Source: Cellulomonas sp. P24 (GTDB lineage: Bacteria; Actinomycetota; Actinomycetes; Actinomycetales; Cellulomonadaceae). Taken from it: a stretch of 64,000 nt of DNA. The position numbers were made by a program, and so were the translations under genes. Below are positions 16,446 to 25,125 of this stretch, piece by piece. The notes under the pieces were generated by a model. It had not been told where the DNA came from. It saw nothing but the letters and a program-made list of their open reading frames with translations, and searched no databases. Numbering within the stretch: position 1 is the stretch's first letter; each line of letters opens with the position of its first letter. The DNA is taken from assembly GCF_024704385.1 (NCBI RefSeq), contig NZ_JAJDFX010000002.1, positions 2,232,001 to 2,296,000 on the forward strand. The letters are read 5' to 3'.

Positions 16446-17027
16446 GTGAGCGCGCAGGGACAGGCCTTGACCGGCCTCCGGAGATTCGTCGTCAAGCAGC
16501 GGTACACGATGATGGTGAACCGCTACGAGATCCGCGCGCTCGCGCCGGACGGCAGCGACGGCCCGGTGCTCGCGATGGCGCAGCAGAAGCGGCTGGCCTT
16601 CAAGGAGCTGGTGACCTTCTACGCCGACGAGGCCCGCACGGTCCCGGTCTTCTCGTTCAAGGCCCGCCAGGCGATCGACCTCGGTGCGACGTACGACGTC
16701 CTGGACGCCGACGGCGCCCCGATCGGGCTGTTCCGCAAGGACTTCGCGGCGTCGCTGCTCCGGTCCACCTGGCACATCGAGGCGGGCGCGGTGAGCGCCG
16801 TCGGCCAGGAACGCAACGTGCTCGTGGCGATCCTCCGCCGGGTGACCGACGCGATCCCGCTCGCGGTGCACGTCGACTTCGTCGACCCGCAGGGCCGCCC
16901 GGTGATGTCCTCCGAGCGCACCTGGGGCCTGCGCGACCGGTACGTGATCGACGTGCCGGACACGCGCCTCGACACCCGGGTCGCCGCCGCGATGGCCGTC
17001 GCGCTGGACGCGCTTCAGGGGCGGTAG
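16446..17027 (+). CDS. LURP-one-related / scramblase-like protein
   Basis: The product of about 193 residues begins with GTG at 16446 (AGGAG upstream). It has the tubby-like beta-strand pattern of the LURP-one/scramblase group: RYTMMVNRYEIRAL, QKRLAFKELVTFYADE, then VFSFKARQAIDLGATYDVLD and FRKDFAASLLRSTWHI. The family is common in actinobacteria and has no firm role; binding of lipid or nucleic acid has been proposed for relatives. The upstream 30 codons of the longer frame show no family features and are left out. Confidence 0.75.
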   Translation: MSAQGQALTGLRRFVVKQRYTMMVNRYEIRALAPDGSDGPVLAMAQQKRLAFKELVTFYADEARTVPVFSFKARQAIDLGATYDVLDADGAPIGLFRKDFAASLLRSTWHIEAGAVSAVGQERNVLVAILRRVTDAIPLAVHVDFVDPQGRPVMSSERTWGLRDRYVIDVPDTRLDTRVAAAMAVALDALQGR

Positions 17028-17040
17028 GGCCGGCGTACCC

Positions 17041-17066
17041 GACGACGTCGGTCGATGGACGTCGTC
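17041..17066. terminator. hairpin after the LURP-like gene
   Basis: GACGACGTC and GACGTCGTC form a perfect 9-bp stem with an 8-base loop, 14 bases after the stop at 17027. The rest of the gap up to 17235 shows no gene I can support. Confidence 0.55.
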
Positions 17067-17235
17067 GTCCCCGGCGAGGAGAAGTTCCCCGCGGAACGCC
17101 GTCGGACGCCCTGGTCGCGGGCTCGTGCAGACGGGCGTAGCGTCCGAGAGGTGAGGTGATCCCGGATCAATCCAGGCGCCTGGCCAGCACTGGAGCCCGG
17201 ACCGACCGGCCGTCGACCCGTACAGGGAGCGCTCC

Positions 17236-20037
17236 ATGGCGCAGCTCCGTGGGAAGTCCACCGATCTCTCCGACCGCACCGGTGCGACGCGCGCGGGCAG
17301 AGCGGCGAGCTCCGGCGGGCCGGCCGACGAGGACCCCGGCCCGGCCCGGGCCGACCTGGAGACGGGTGGGCCCGTCCGATGGGGGGCCGTCGCGACGGTG
17401 GTCCGCGCGCTCGCGGCGACCGTGGTGCCGGTGCCGACGTCCTGGCGCACGCTCGAGAGGCTCGCGATCGGCCTGACGGAACCGCTCCGTCGGCTCGACC
17501 AGCTCGCGCGGGACACCGACCGGGCGGTGCACGGTGATGAGCACTCCGCCGCGCGGGTGCGTGCGACGGTCCGCGAGGTGGCGCTGCTGTCGCGTCGCGC
17601 GGACCTGGGTCAGCTGCTCGTCGGCGCAGGGTTCGGCGCAGAGCTCGACGCGGACGCAGGGCCCGGCGCCGGTCACGAACCCCCCGCGACAGCGCCCGGA
17701 GCACTGCTCTCCGAGCCGGCCACGGCGCACGGTGCGACTGCGTCGGCGATCCTCGACGAGGCGGAGCTCACGACCCTGCTCCTGGGGGTCGCACAGGTCG
17801 TCGACCCGGATGACCGCACCTCCGCGGCGGACGCTGTGACCGTCCTCGTGCTCGCGACCGCGGCGCTCGGCTCGCTCGCCGTCGCGCACGACGACGCCGG
17901 GGTCGGCGGGCTCGTCGTCCGGCTCGAGTCGCTCGCCGGGACCGGGGCGCTCGGCTGGGCGGGGTCGCGCGTCGGCTCGCCCGCGGCGCAGGGACCGCGG
18001 CCGGCGGCTGCGGACGCGCCGACGGTCGGGACACCGGAGCCGACGCCATCGGAGGGCGCGTCGCTCGACACGCTCCTCGCGCAGCTGCGCACCCGCCCGC
18101 GCTGGGACCCGGACCTGCTCGATCACGCCTACCCCTGGTGGGAGCCGCAGGTCGAGGCCGTCGACCCCCGGTGGTGGGACGGCGTCAGCGGCTTCCTGGC
18201 GGTTCGCCGACGGTTGACCGCCCGCACGGAGCCCGCCCCCGTCCGCCCCGAGCGCGTGGTCTGGTCCGACGGCATCACCGGGATCGAGCTCGCCGACACG
18301 TGCGCCGGGTCGACGATCACGATCACCGGGACCGGCTTCGGCGCGACCCGACCCCCGGACGTCGCGCTGCTGCTCCCGACGCTGCGAGGCTGCCGACCGG
18401 TGCCGCCGCTGTCCTGGTCGGACACCCGGATCACCGCGGCGCTCCCGGTCGACGTCGCGTCCGGGCCCGTGGGCTTCGCCGACGCCGGCTACGTCTCCGC
18501 GTACGACGGGTGGGCTGCCCGCCGCAACGCCGCCGACCTCGCCCTCGAGAGCGTGCCGTGCGTCCGGTCCGTACCGGTCCTCACGGACCCGTTCCTCGAG
18601 CGCCCGCCGGTGACGCCGGTCACCACGGTGCGTGCCGGCGTCCCGGTGATCACCGCGTTCACGGCGAACGGGGCGACACTCCTCTCGCTCGAGGCCGGGA
18701 TGCCGCTCCGGCTGCACTGGACCGTGCGCAACACCGAGACCGTGACGGTCGAACGCACGTCGACGAGCGGGCCCCTCCTGGCCGGCGGGACGACGCTGGT
18801 CGACCCGGTGGCGTCCTCGATCGCGCTCGGCGTGCCGTCGTACTCGACCCTGCAGGTGTGGACGTACCGGCTGACGGTCACCGGTGCGTCCGGGGTGCCG
18901 GTGAGCCGGACGGTCACGGTGGTCGCCGGGAAGCGCCCGGCGCTGCGGATCGAGACGATCGAGGTCACCCAGTCGATCCAGACCGTCCCGGAGACGGTCC
19001 GCCTGGTCGAGTCCAAGCCGACCGTTGTCCGGGTGACCGTGCGGCACGGGTTGGAGGGGTTCGGCAGCGACCTCGTGCCGAACGTCCGCGGGCGGATCCG
19101 CGTGCACGGCCCGGAGCTCGGGGTCTCCCCGTGGTTCGACGCCGCGAACGGCAGCGGCCCGCCGATGGCGCCGCTGCCGGGGTCCTCGATCACGGTGCGC
19201 GCGGCTCCGGCCCGGAGTGCGACGAACGACACGCTGAACTTCCTCGTCCCGCCCGGCTGGGCGCGCGGCGCGGCGACCTGGTTCGACGTCGAGGTCCGGG
19301 TCGGCGGGTTCGGTGCGGCGGGTGGCTTCGCCGGGTACTCCGAGAGGGTGGCGCGCTCGGCGGGGCCGTTCGCGTTCGAGTCCAGGCGTCCGCTGCAGCT
19401 CCGGTACATCCGGGTGGCCTGGGGCGACGGCCAGGCACCGTCCGCGGCGGTGTGCGCGTCGACGTTGGCCGGCGTGGTGCCGTTGCTGCCGACCCCGACG
19501 GCAGGGGTTGCCGCGCTTGCGGGTGTCGGCATCCAGACGGTGACTGTCGCGGCGGGCAGCAACGGGAACGCGGAGCGTCGTGCCCTGCTCGACGCGTGGG
19601 CGGACCGGCGCACCTGCGCGGCCTACGAGCCGCTCGTCGAGTGGCTGGGCGACACGGCGCCCGAGGAGGACGGCGCGATCTGGGTGCTGATCCCCGGCGA
19701 GTTCGTCCGTGGCGAGGCGTACGACGTCCCGGGCGGGGTGTGCCTCACCCCGCCGGACGACAGCCCCTATGCCGCCCACGAGCTCGCGCACTGCCTCGCG
19801 CAGCGCCACGTCTCGCTCGCGTGCGTCGACGGGCGGACCGCGACCGGTGGCGACTGCCCGAGCGCGGGGCCGGCCGACGCGCGCCTGGAGGACGTGCCGT
19901 TCGACGTCGTCCGCAACGCGGCGGTGAGCCTGGCCGGAACGGGCGTCTACGACGTCATGACGTCGTGCGACACCCCCACCCCCACGTGGCCGATGCCGGC
20001 GCGCTGGCACCGGCTGTGGGACGAGATCGGGAGCTGA
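17236..20037 (+). CDS. large multidomain protein with TIG/Ig-like regions and a C-terminal metzincin-like site, no signal peptide
   Basis: The 933-residue protein starts MAQLRGKSTDLSDRTGATRA, with AGGGAGC upstream, and has no signal peptide or membrane helix. The first 330 residues or so are mostly helical and Ala/Arg-rich. A TIG/IPT-like beta domain follows (about 345-425, with GSTITITGTGFGATRP), then an Ig-like domain (about 465-570). The segment IEVTQSIQTVPETVRLVESK (from about 575) recurs in secreted zinc peptidases. Near the end HELAHCLAQRH (848-858) has the metzincin order HExxHxxxxxH, with Ala in place of the usual Gly, and DVMTS (906-910) is a plausible Met-turn. I infer a zinc peptidase or a protein derived from one. 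Substrate and location are unknown. Confidence 0.7.
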   Translation: MAQLRGKSTDLSDRTGATRAGRAASSGGPADEDPGPARADLETGGPVRWGAVATVVRALAATVVPVPTSWRTLERLAIGLTEPLRRLDQLARDTDRAVHGDEHSAARVRATVREVALLSRRADLGQLLVGAGFGAELDADAGPGAGHEPPATAPGALLSEPATAHGATASAILDEAELTTLLLGVAQVVDPDDRTSAADAVTVLVLATAALGSLAVAHDDAGVGGLVVRLESLAGTGALGWAGSRVGSPAAQGPRPAAADAPTVGTPEPTPSEGASLDTLLAQLRTRPRWDPDLLDHAYPWWEPQVEAVDPRWWDGVSGFLAVRRRLTARTEPAPVRPERVVWSDGITGIELADTCAGSTITITGTGFGATRPPDVALLLPTLRGCRPVPPLSWSDTRITAALPVDVASGPVGFADAGYVSAYDGWAARRNAADLALESVPCVRSVPVLTDPFLERPPVTPVTTVRAGVPVITAFTANGATLLSLEAGMPLRLHWTVRNTETVTVERTSTSGPLLAGGTTLVDPVASSIALGVPSYSTLQVWTYRLTVTGASGVPVSRTVTVVAGKRPALRIETIEVTQSIQTVPETVRLVESKPTVVRVTVRHGLEGFGSDLVPNVRGRIRVHGPELGVSPWFDAANGSGPPMAPLPGSSITVRAAPARSATNDTLNFLVPPGWARGAATWFDVEVRVGGFGAAGGFAGYSERVARSAGPFAFESRRPLQLRYIRVAWGDGQAPSAAVCASTLAGVVPLLPTPTAGVAALAGVGIQTVTVAAGSNGNAERRALLDAWADRRTCAAYEPLVEWLGDTAPEEDGAIWVLIPGEFVRGEAYDVPGGVCLTPPDDSPYAAHELAHCLAQRHVSLACVDGRTATGGDCPSAGPADARLEDVPFDVVRNAAVSLAGTGVYDVMTSCDTPTPTWPMPARWHRLWDEIGS

Positions 20038-20047
20038 GGAGCCGGTG

Positions 20048-21022
20048 ATGGGCGTTCCGGAGTACCTGCTGATCCGTGGCCGGCTCGACCGGGCGGGGGG
20101 CTTCGCGCCACGGCGCTGCACGTCGACGACGCATGTGCGGGCGTGGCCGCGTGGCACGTCGGCCGAGGAGCTCGACCGCCTCGGCGCCGGGCCGGACCCG
20201 GTGCTCGTCGAGGTCGTCGGCGACGACGGTGAGGTCCTTCAGCGCGAGATCGCGGAGGTCCGTGCCGAGGCGGTCTGCGAGCCCGGCGACGCGAGGACGT
20301 TCCGCGCACGGGCGTACGTCGGCCTGCACGAGCGGGCGTCGGAGGTCCGGGTCCGTCGGGACGACCGCGTCCTGTGGGAGGCGTGGATCCCGGGTGCACC
20401 GACCGTCGACGTCCAGCTCGAGCGGGTGCCGCGGCGGGGCACCGCGAGGTCCACGCGGACTGCGGTGCTCGCCCTGACGTACTCGCCGCCCGCCGACGAG
20501 GAGCTCGCGCACGTGACCGTCGTGTACCGCTGGGGTGAGCGAGGGTTCCGGACCGTGCACGTCGGCCCGCCGCAGAGCACCGTCGAGATCCCGGCGGACG
20601 GGTTGCCGGGTGGCCCGGCGTGCCGGTTCCTCGTGACGTACTCGAACGGTCTGCGCGGGGCGTCGGCGGCGACGGACACGTTCGACTGGGAGCCGCTGGC
20701 GCCGCAGGTGACCGTCATCCGGCCGGCCCCCGGGGAGCACGTGGTGGCCGGCGTCCCGGTGGTGCTCGAGGGGTTCGCCGAGGACCCCCAGCACCCGGCG
20801 GCCGCGCTCGAGCCGCGTCGACTCGTGTGGATGATCGACGACCACGTGGTCGCGACCGGGCCGGTCACCTCGCTCGACGAGCTCGCCGCGGGTCACCACG
20901 ACGTCACGCTGGTCTACCGGGGTGAGATCGAGGGCGAGGCGTCGGTCCCGGTGTGGGTGCGCAAGCCGGAGGTGCCGACCGCCGACCAGTGGCCCGACTG
21001 GGACCCGATCGCGCTCCACTGA
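20048..21022 (+). CDS. unknown partner protein with an Ig-like C-terminal domain
   Basis: The 324-residue protein (MGVPEYLLIRGRLDRAGGFA) follows the metzincin-like gene after 10 bases, with GAGGAG 8 bases before the ATG; a GTG three bases earlier is possible. No signal peptide is visible. The middle is beta-rich (ALTYSPPADEELAHVTVVYR). The C-terminal part (PQVTVIRPAPGEHVVAGVPV then LVWMIDDHVVATG) looks like an Ig-like domain of the kind found in bacterial surface proteins, with a 'GHHDVTLVYRG' strand. I do not recognise the family. The tight spacing suggests it works with the preceding protein. Confidence 0.65.
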   Translation: MGVPEYLLIRGRLDRAGGFAPRRCTSTTHVRAWPRGTSAEELDRLGAGPDPVLVEVVGDDGEVLQREIAEVRAEAVCEPGDARTFRARAYVGLHERASEVRVRRDDRVLWEAWIPGAPTVDVQLERVPRRGTARSTRTAVLALTYSPPADEELAHVTVVYRWGERGFRTVHVGPPQSTVEIPADGLPGGPACRFLVTYSNGLRGASAATDTFDWEPLAPQVTVIRPAPGEHVVAGVPVVLEGFAEDPQHPAAALEPRRLVWMIDDHVVATGPVTSLDELAAGHHDVTLVYRGEIEGEASVPVWVRKPEVPTADQWPDWDPIALH

Positions 21023-21116
21023 CGTCACCGGACCGACCCCACGACCCGACGCCGTGGATCGCGATCGGGTGGCGTCCTGCCGGGTCCTGCCGGGTCCTGC
21101 GGGGGTTCGGCGCCGT

Positions 21117-21131
21117 TCAGCAAGGTGCTGA
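21117..21131. promoter_or_regulatory. short inverted repeat upstream of the YciO-like gene
   Basis: TCAGCA-AGG-TGCTGA, 29 bases before the ATG at 21160, is preceded by three near-copies of GTCCTGCCGG (21074-21102). It may be an operator or, with GACGCC/GGCGTC further upstream, part of the preceding terminator region. Confidence 0.3.
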
Positions 21132-21159
21132 GCAGGGCAGACGGACCTAGTCTCGACAC

Positions 21160-21780
21160 ATGGCCAAGTTCTTCGACGTGCACCCGGTGAACCCGCAACC
21201 GCGGTCGATCGCGCAGGTGGTCGCGATCCTGCGCGACGGCGGGCTCATCGCGTACCCGACGGACTCGTGCTACGCGCTCGGCTGCATGATGAGCAGCCAC
21301 ACCGGCGCCGATCGCATCCGGGCCATCCGGCACCTCGACGAGCGGCACCACTTCACGATCGTCTGCGCAGACTTCGCGCAGCTCGGCCAGCTCGTGCACC
21401 TCGACAACGCGCCGTTCCGGGCGATCAAGGCCGCGACCCCGGGCCCGTACACGTTCATCCTCCCGGCGACCAAGGAGGTGCCGCGTCGCCTCGCGCACCC
21501 GAAGAAGAAGACGATCGGCGTGCGGATCCCGGATCATCCCCTGGTCCGGGCGCTGCTGCGCGAGCTCGGTGAGCCGTTGCTGTCGAGCACGCTCCTGCTG
21601 CCGGGTGCGGACGAGCCGATGACCGAGGGCTGGCTGGTCAAGGACGAGCTCGACCACGTGGTCGACGCGGTGATCGACGCGGGTGACTGCGGGACCGAGC
21701 CGACGACGGTCGTCGACTGGTCGGAGGGTGCGCCGGAGGTCGTCCGGGTGGGTGCGGGGGACCCGTCGCGCTTCGAGTGA
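21160..21780 (+). CDS. Sua5/YciO/YrdC family protein, YciO-like
   Basis: The 206-residue protein carries the family motifs RDGGLIAYPTDSCYALGC, the KxR-like KKKTIGVRIPDHPLVRALL and a PGPYTFILPATK strand. Sua5/YrdC enzymes make threonylcarbamoyl-AMP for the t6A modification of tRNA. The sequence (LLSSTLLLPGADEPMTEGW) is closer to the YciO branch, whose physiological role is less certain. No strong ribosome-binding site precedes the ATG, and CTAGTCT about 15 bases upstream could be a -10 for a leaderless message. Confidence 0.85.
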   Translation: MAKFFDVHPVNPQPRSIAQVVAILRDGGLIAYPTDSCYALGCMMSSHTGADRIRAIRHLDERHHFTIVCADFAQLGQLVHLDNAPFRAIKAATPGPYTFILPATKEVPRRLAHPKKKTIGVRIPDHPLVRALLRELGEPLLSSTLLLPGADEPMTEGWLVKDELDHVVDAVIDAGDCGTEPTTVVDWSEGAPEVVRVGAGDPSRFE

Positions 21781-21856
21781 GGTCGGCCCGCTCCGGTGCC
21801 CGTCGACAGGACGACGCCCCCGCGTGCGCGCGTCGTCCCGGTGCGATGATCGACCC

Positions 21857-22285
21857 ATGGCCTCACGAGTCGTCGCGTGCCCGTCCTGCGGGACGAAGAA
21901 CCGGGTCCCTGCCGCTGCCGCCGGACATCCGCGCTGCGCGTCGTGCAAGACGACGCTGCCGTGGATCGCGGATGCCACGGACGTCGATCTGAGCGCGGCG
22001 CTGGACACCCACCAGCTGGTGCTGCTGGACCTGTGGGCGCCGTGGTGCGCGCCGTGCCGGATGGTCGCGCCGGTGCTGGAGAAGCTGGCGGGCCGGTTCG
22101 CCGGTCAGGTGAAGGTCGTCAAGGTGAACGTGGACCACAACCCGGCGACCGCGTCGAGGTTCGACGCGAGCAGCATCCCGACGCTGGTCCTGCTGCGCGA
22201 CGGTGCGGTCGTGCGTCGGATCGTCGGCGCGCAACCCGAACCCGTCCTCACCCGCGAGGTCGAGCAGGCACTCACCCAGGCCTGA
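21857..22285 (+). CDS. thioredoxin 2-like protein with N-terminal zinc ribbon
   Basis: The 142-residue protein has CPSC (8-11) and CASC (27-30), a small zinc-binding ribbon, and then a thioredoxin domain with active site WCAPC (63-67) and the cis-Pro segment SSIPTLVLLRDG. This is the Trx2/TrxC layout: a cytosolic disulfide reductase whose zinc ribbon sets its redox response. The start at 21857 gives this layout exactly. It ends just before palindromic element copy 3. Confidence 0.92.
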   Translation: MASRVVACPSCGTKNRVPAAAAGHPRCASCKTTLPWIADATDVDLSAALDTHQLVLLDLWAPWCAPCRMVAPVLEKLAGRFAGQVKVVKVNVDHNPATASRFDASSIPTLVLLRDGAVVRRIVGAQPEPVLTREVEQALTQA

Positions 22286-22343
22286 CCACCCGCCCAACCC
22301 CCACCCACCGGACGCACGCGACCGGACGCACGCGACCGGACGC

Positions 22344-22411
22344 CGAGATCGTGAGTCCGGCGCGAGATCGTAGGTTCGGACCCACGATCTCGCACCGGAC
22401 CCACGATCTCG
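22344..22411. repeat. GAGATCG palindromic element, copy 3
   Basis: The 28-base arms 22344-22371 and 22384-22411 are reverse complements except at two positions, with a 12-base loop. It lies 58 bases after the thioredoxin stop and upstream of the sigma gene. Confidence 0.75.
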
Positions 22412-22474
22412 ACGGATCTCGGCGAATGTGGGCGGGGGGAGAACCTGGCGGGGGGCGGCTGCGTTTGTGGGGGG

Positions 22475-23014
22475 GTGAAGACGACGGCGAACTCGGTGTC
22501 GATCGAGGTGGACGACGGTGGTGACGCCGGATTCCGCGCGTTCGCGCTGAACGAGAGGGCCCGGTTGTACCGGTTGGCGTTGGCGCTGACCGCGGACCCG
22601 GGGGTGGCGGAGGACCTGGTGCAGACGGCATTGATGCGTACCTATGCCCGATGGCGTCGGGTGGCCGGTCAAGACCCGGCCGCCTACGCCGCGCGGATCG
22701 TGGTGAATGCGAACATCGACAGGTGGCGGCGGCAACGCGGTCGGGAGCACCTGACCCCGTCGGCCCCGGAGAGGTCGAACGCCGATCCGGCAGCCGGGGT
22801 CGTCGAGCGCGACGCGGTTCTGCGCGCGATGGCGGCGTTGAGCGCGCGGGAGCGTCGGGTCGTGGCGCTGAGGTTCCTGCTCGACCTGTCCGAGCAGGAG
22901 ACCGCTCATGAGCTCGGCTGGCCGCTCGGCACCGTCAAGAGCGTGACGCACCGGGCGATGGGCAAGCTGCGTGCCAGCACCCATCTGCTGCAGTGGGCGG
23001 AGGAGACCCCGTGA
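22475..23014 (+). CDS. SigE-type ECF sigma factor
   Basis: The 179-residue protein has region 2 (RARLYRLALALTADPGVAED then LVQTALMRTYARWRRV) and region 4 (LSARERRVVALRFLLDLSEQ, then LGWPLGTVKSVTHRAMGKLR). The AEDLVQTAL...W pattern is that of the actinobacterial SigE family. It overlaps the next gene by 4 bases. That gene encodes a membrane protein in the usual place of an anti-sigma factor, so co-regulation is likely. Confidence 0.88.
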   Translation: MKTTANSVSIEVDDGGDAGFRAFALNERARLYRLALALTADPGVAEDLVQTALMRTYARWRRVAGQDPAAYAARIVVNANIDRWRRQRGREHLTPSAPERSNADPAAGVVERDAVLRAMAALSARERRVVALRFLLDLSEQETAHELGWPLGTVKSVTHRAMGKLRASTHLLQWAEETP

Positions 23015-24255
23015 ACGGGCGCGAGGAGGAGGACGTCCGCGCACTGCTCGCCGGGTTCGACGCCGGACCGGTGCCGGAGCTGGACGTGGACGCGATCATG
23101 CGGGGCGGACGGCGCTACCGGCGCCGGCACACGGTGTACCGCGGGGTCGCGACCCTGGCGGCGGTGGCCGTGGTCGGTGGGGTGTTCGTCGCCGGAGCGC
23201 AGCTCGCGCGCCACCGGGTCGCGTTGCCGGCGACCACGTCGAGCGCGCCGGTACCGTCGCCGTCGGCCACCGCGGTCGGCACGACGTGCACCGCGGCGGA
23301 GCTGATCGCCGAACAGACGTCCAGCGGCGCGGGGATGAGCCAGCCGTTCGCGATCATCACCGTGACCAACAGAGGCAGTCGCGCGTGCACGCTCACGGGC
23401 TACCCCACGATCACCGCGGCGTCGGGCACCGAGATCCAGCCGACCGGCACGTCGCCCGGACCGTTGACCGACGAGCCGATCTCCGTCACGAACGGCGCAT
23501 TGAACGCCGTGGCGGATCCGGGGCCGAGCACGCTCACGATCGCGCCCGGAGGCCATGCGTGGTTCGCCCTCGGGACCGCCACGGCGTACGACGGCCCGGT
23601 GGTCACCCTCGGTCGGATCAGCGTCAGCCTCGACGGCTCGAGCGCGCCGGGCGCGGGTGCGCTCACGATCCCGGTTGACCTCGCTGCAGGCGCCCCGGCG
23701 GGGAAGCCGTTCGGCATCAAGGTCACCGCCTACGCGCCCGGGACGTACTCGACGGATCAGCCCCCGTCCTCGTCGACGACGGCGGGGACGCCTGCGAAGG
23801 GCAGTGCCACCGGCAGCGGCGTCGCGCAGGCGTGCCTGATCAGCGACCTTCGGCTCGGCCTGAGCGGGAAGGCGCACAGCACCCAGCAGTACGTCATGAC
23901 GCTGGACGCCACCAACATCAGCCTGTCGCCCTGCAGCCTGACCGGGTTCCCGGGGTTCGAGCTGGTCGGCCCGCTGTCGAACGGGTCGACCACGTACGAC
24001 CCCGTCCGCCAGTCCACCACGTACTCGAAGGTGGTCCTCGCCCCCGGTGCGACCGCGCACGCCGCCTTCACGACGTTGCCCGGCCCTGACGTCTGCGACC
24101 AGGGCACCCCGTGGGTCCCCACCAGCGTCACGGTGATCCTGCCTGACGCGACGACGCCCACCTCGGTCCCCTGGCCGGGAGGCTCGGTGGACGACTGCCA
24201 GGGCGGTGCCACCCACCCCGGGACCTACATCGGCCCCTTCACCGCCGGCAGCTGA
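23011..24255 (+). CDS. membrane-anchored protein with two DUF4232 domains, possible anti-sigma partner
   Basis: The 414-residue protein starts with GTG at 23011 (VNGREEEDVRALLAGFDAG), overlapping the sigma stop. A cytosolic segment of about 45 residues (including DVDAIMRGGRRYRRRH) precedes one transmembrane helix (ATLAAVAVVGGVFVAGA). A Pro/Ser linker leads to two DUF4232-type beta domains, each with the pattern CTLTGYP or CSLTGFP. The short N-terminal part could bind the sigma factor while the DUF4232 domains sense something outside; this is inference from gene order and topology. Confidence 0.8.
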   Translation: MNGREEEDVRALLAGFDAGPVPELDVDAIMRGGRRYRRRHTVYRGVATLAAVAVVGGVFVAGAQLARHRVALPATTSSAPVPSPSATAVGTTCTAAELIAEQTSSGAGMSQPFAIITVTNRGSRACTLTGYPTITAASGTEIQPTGTSPGPLTDEPISVTNGALNAVADPGPSTLTIAPGGHAWFALGTATAYDGPVVTLGRISVSLDGSSAPGAGALTIPVDLAAGAPAGKPFGIKVTAYAPGTYSTDQPPSSSTTAGTPAKGSATGSGVAQACLISDLRLGLSGKAHSTQQYVMTLDATNISLSPCSLTGFPGFELVGPLSNGSTTYDPVRQSTTYSKVVLAPGATAHAAFTTLPGPDVCDQGTPWVPTSVTVILPDATTPTSVPWPGGSVDDCQGGATHPGTYIGPFTAGS

Positions 24256-24291
24256 CACCCGCCCCGCCCCGCCCCGCTCCCGTACCCCCGC

Positions 24292-24359
24292 CGAGATCGT
24301 GGGTTCGACGCGAGATCGCATGTCCTGAGCCACGAGTTCGGGTCAAACTCACGATCTCG
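24292..24359. repeat. GAGATCG palindromic element, copy 4
   Basis: The arms 24292-24319 and 24332-24359 pair imperfectly (CGAGATCGTGGGTTCGAC against the complement of GTCAAACTCACGATCTCG). It lies 36 bases after the DUF4232 gene stop, in the gap before the YdeI-like gene. It is the most diverged copy. Confidence 0.65.
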
Positions 24360-24403
24360 ACACGCCGCGCTCCTCCTGGGCGAACCGGCGGCACACTGTC
24401 CGT

Positions 24404-25021
24404 GTGAGAGTCGACAACCCGGGGACGGACGACCTTCCCGGTCTGCTGCTGCCCGACGTGGCCGCGTGGCGCGAGTGGCTCGTCGAGCACCACCCGACGG
24501 CTCCAGGGGTCTGGCTGGTGCTCACCAAGAAGGGCGGCGCCGCCACGCTGCTCACCTACGAGGGCGCTCTCCTGGAGGCGCTGTGCGTGGGGTGGATCGA
24601 CGGGCAGGGTCGCGCGCGCGACGACGCCACGTCCTTCCAGAGGTTCACGCCCCGTCGTGCGCGCAGCCCGTGGTCGGCGAGCAACGTGGCGCGCGCCGAT
24701 CGTCTGACGCAGGACGGCCGGATGCTGCCGGCCGGTCTCGCCCAGGTGGCGGCGGCCAAGGCCGACGGCCGATGGGACCGAGCGTACGGCGGAGCCGCGA
24801 GCATGGAACCGCCTGAGGACCTGCTGGCCGCGCTTGCCGAGCAGCCCCGCGCCCAGGCCTGGTGGGACGTGCTGACGTCCGCCAACCGCTTCGCCATCTG
24901 CTACCGCCTTCAGGAGGCCACGAGGCCAGAGACCCGAGCCAGACGACTCGAGCGCTACGTCGCCGACCTCGCCGAGGGGCGCACCCTCCACCCCCAGAAG
25001 CGCCGCCCACCCGCCACCTGA
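24404..25021 (+). CDS. YdeI/OmpD-associated family protein
   Basis: The 205-residue protein matches the YdeI layout: WREWLVEHHPTAPGVWLVLT, then LTYEGALLEALCVGWIDGQG, the motif SFQRFTPRRARSPWSASNV and the C-terminal LTSANRFAICYRLQEATRPE. Relatives are called YdeI or bacteriocin-protection-like; the molecular role is not settled. The GTG start has no clear ribosome-binding site. The C terminus is basic (LHPQKRRPPAT). Confidence 0.85.
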   Translation: MRVDNPGTDDLPGLLLPDVAAWREWLVEHHPTAPGVWLVLTKKGGAATLLTYEGALLEALCVGWIDGQGRARDDATSFQRFTPRRARSPWSASNVARADRLTQDGRMLPAGLAQVAAAKADGRWDRAYGGAASMEPPEDLLAALAEQPRAQAWWDVLTSANRFAICYRLQEATRPETRARRLERYVADLAEGRTLHPQKRRPPAT

Positions 25022-25038
25022 CTCCCACACCCCTCCGC

Positions 25039-25106
25039 CGAGATCGTGAGTCCGACGCGAGATCGCACGGCCTGACCTACGAGTTCGCGTCGGACTCACG
25101 ATCTCG
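25039..25106. repeat. GAGATCG palindromic element, copy 5
   Basis: The arms 25039-25066 and 25079-25106 share their outer 22 bases perfectly as reverse complements. It sits between the convergent YdeI-like and GH65 genes, 17 bases after one stop and 19 before the other, a natural position for a bidirectional terminator. Confidence 0.8.
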
Positions 25107-25125
25107 GCGAGCCTGGCGGGTGGGG

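Noticed and set aside
16316-16507. Short minus-strand frame upstream of feoA
   Set aside because: It runs into the iron box region and overlaps the start of the LURP-like gene; no ribosome-binding site and no motif.
17167-20157. Open frame of 996 codons opposite the metzincin-like gene
   Set aside because: Its translation is low-complexity Arg/Asp/Gly/Pro, whereas the other strand has TIG and HExxH features and a ribosome-binding site.
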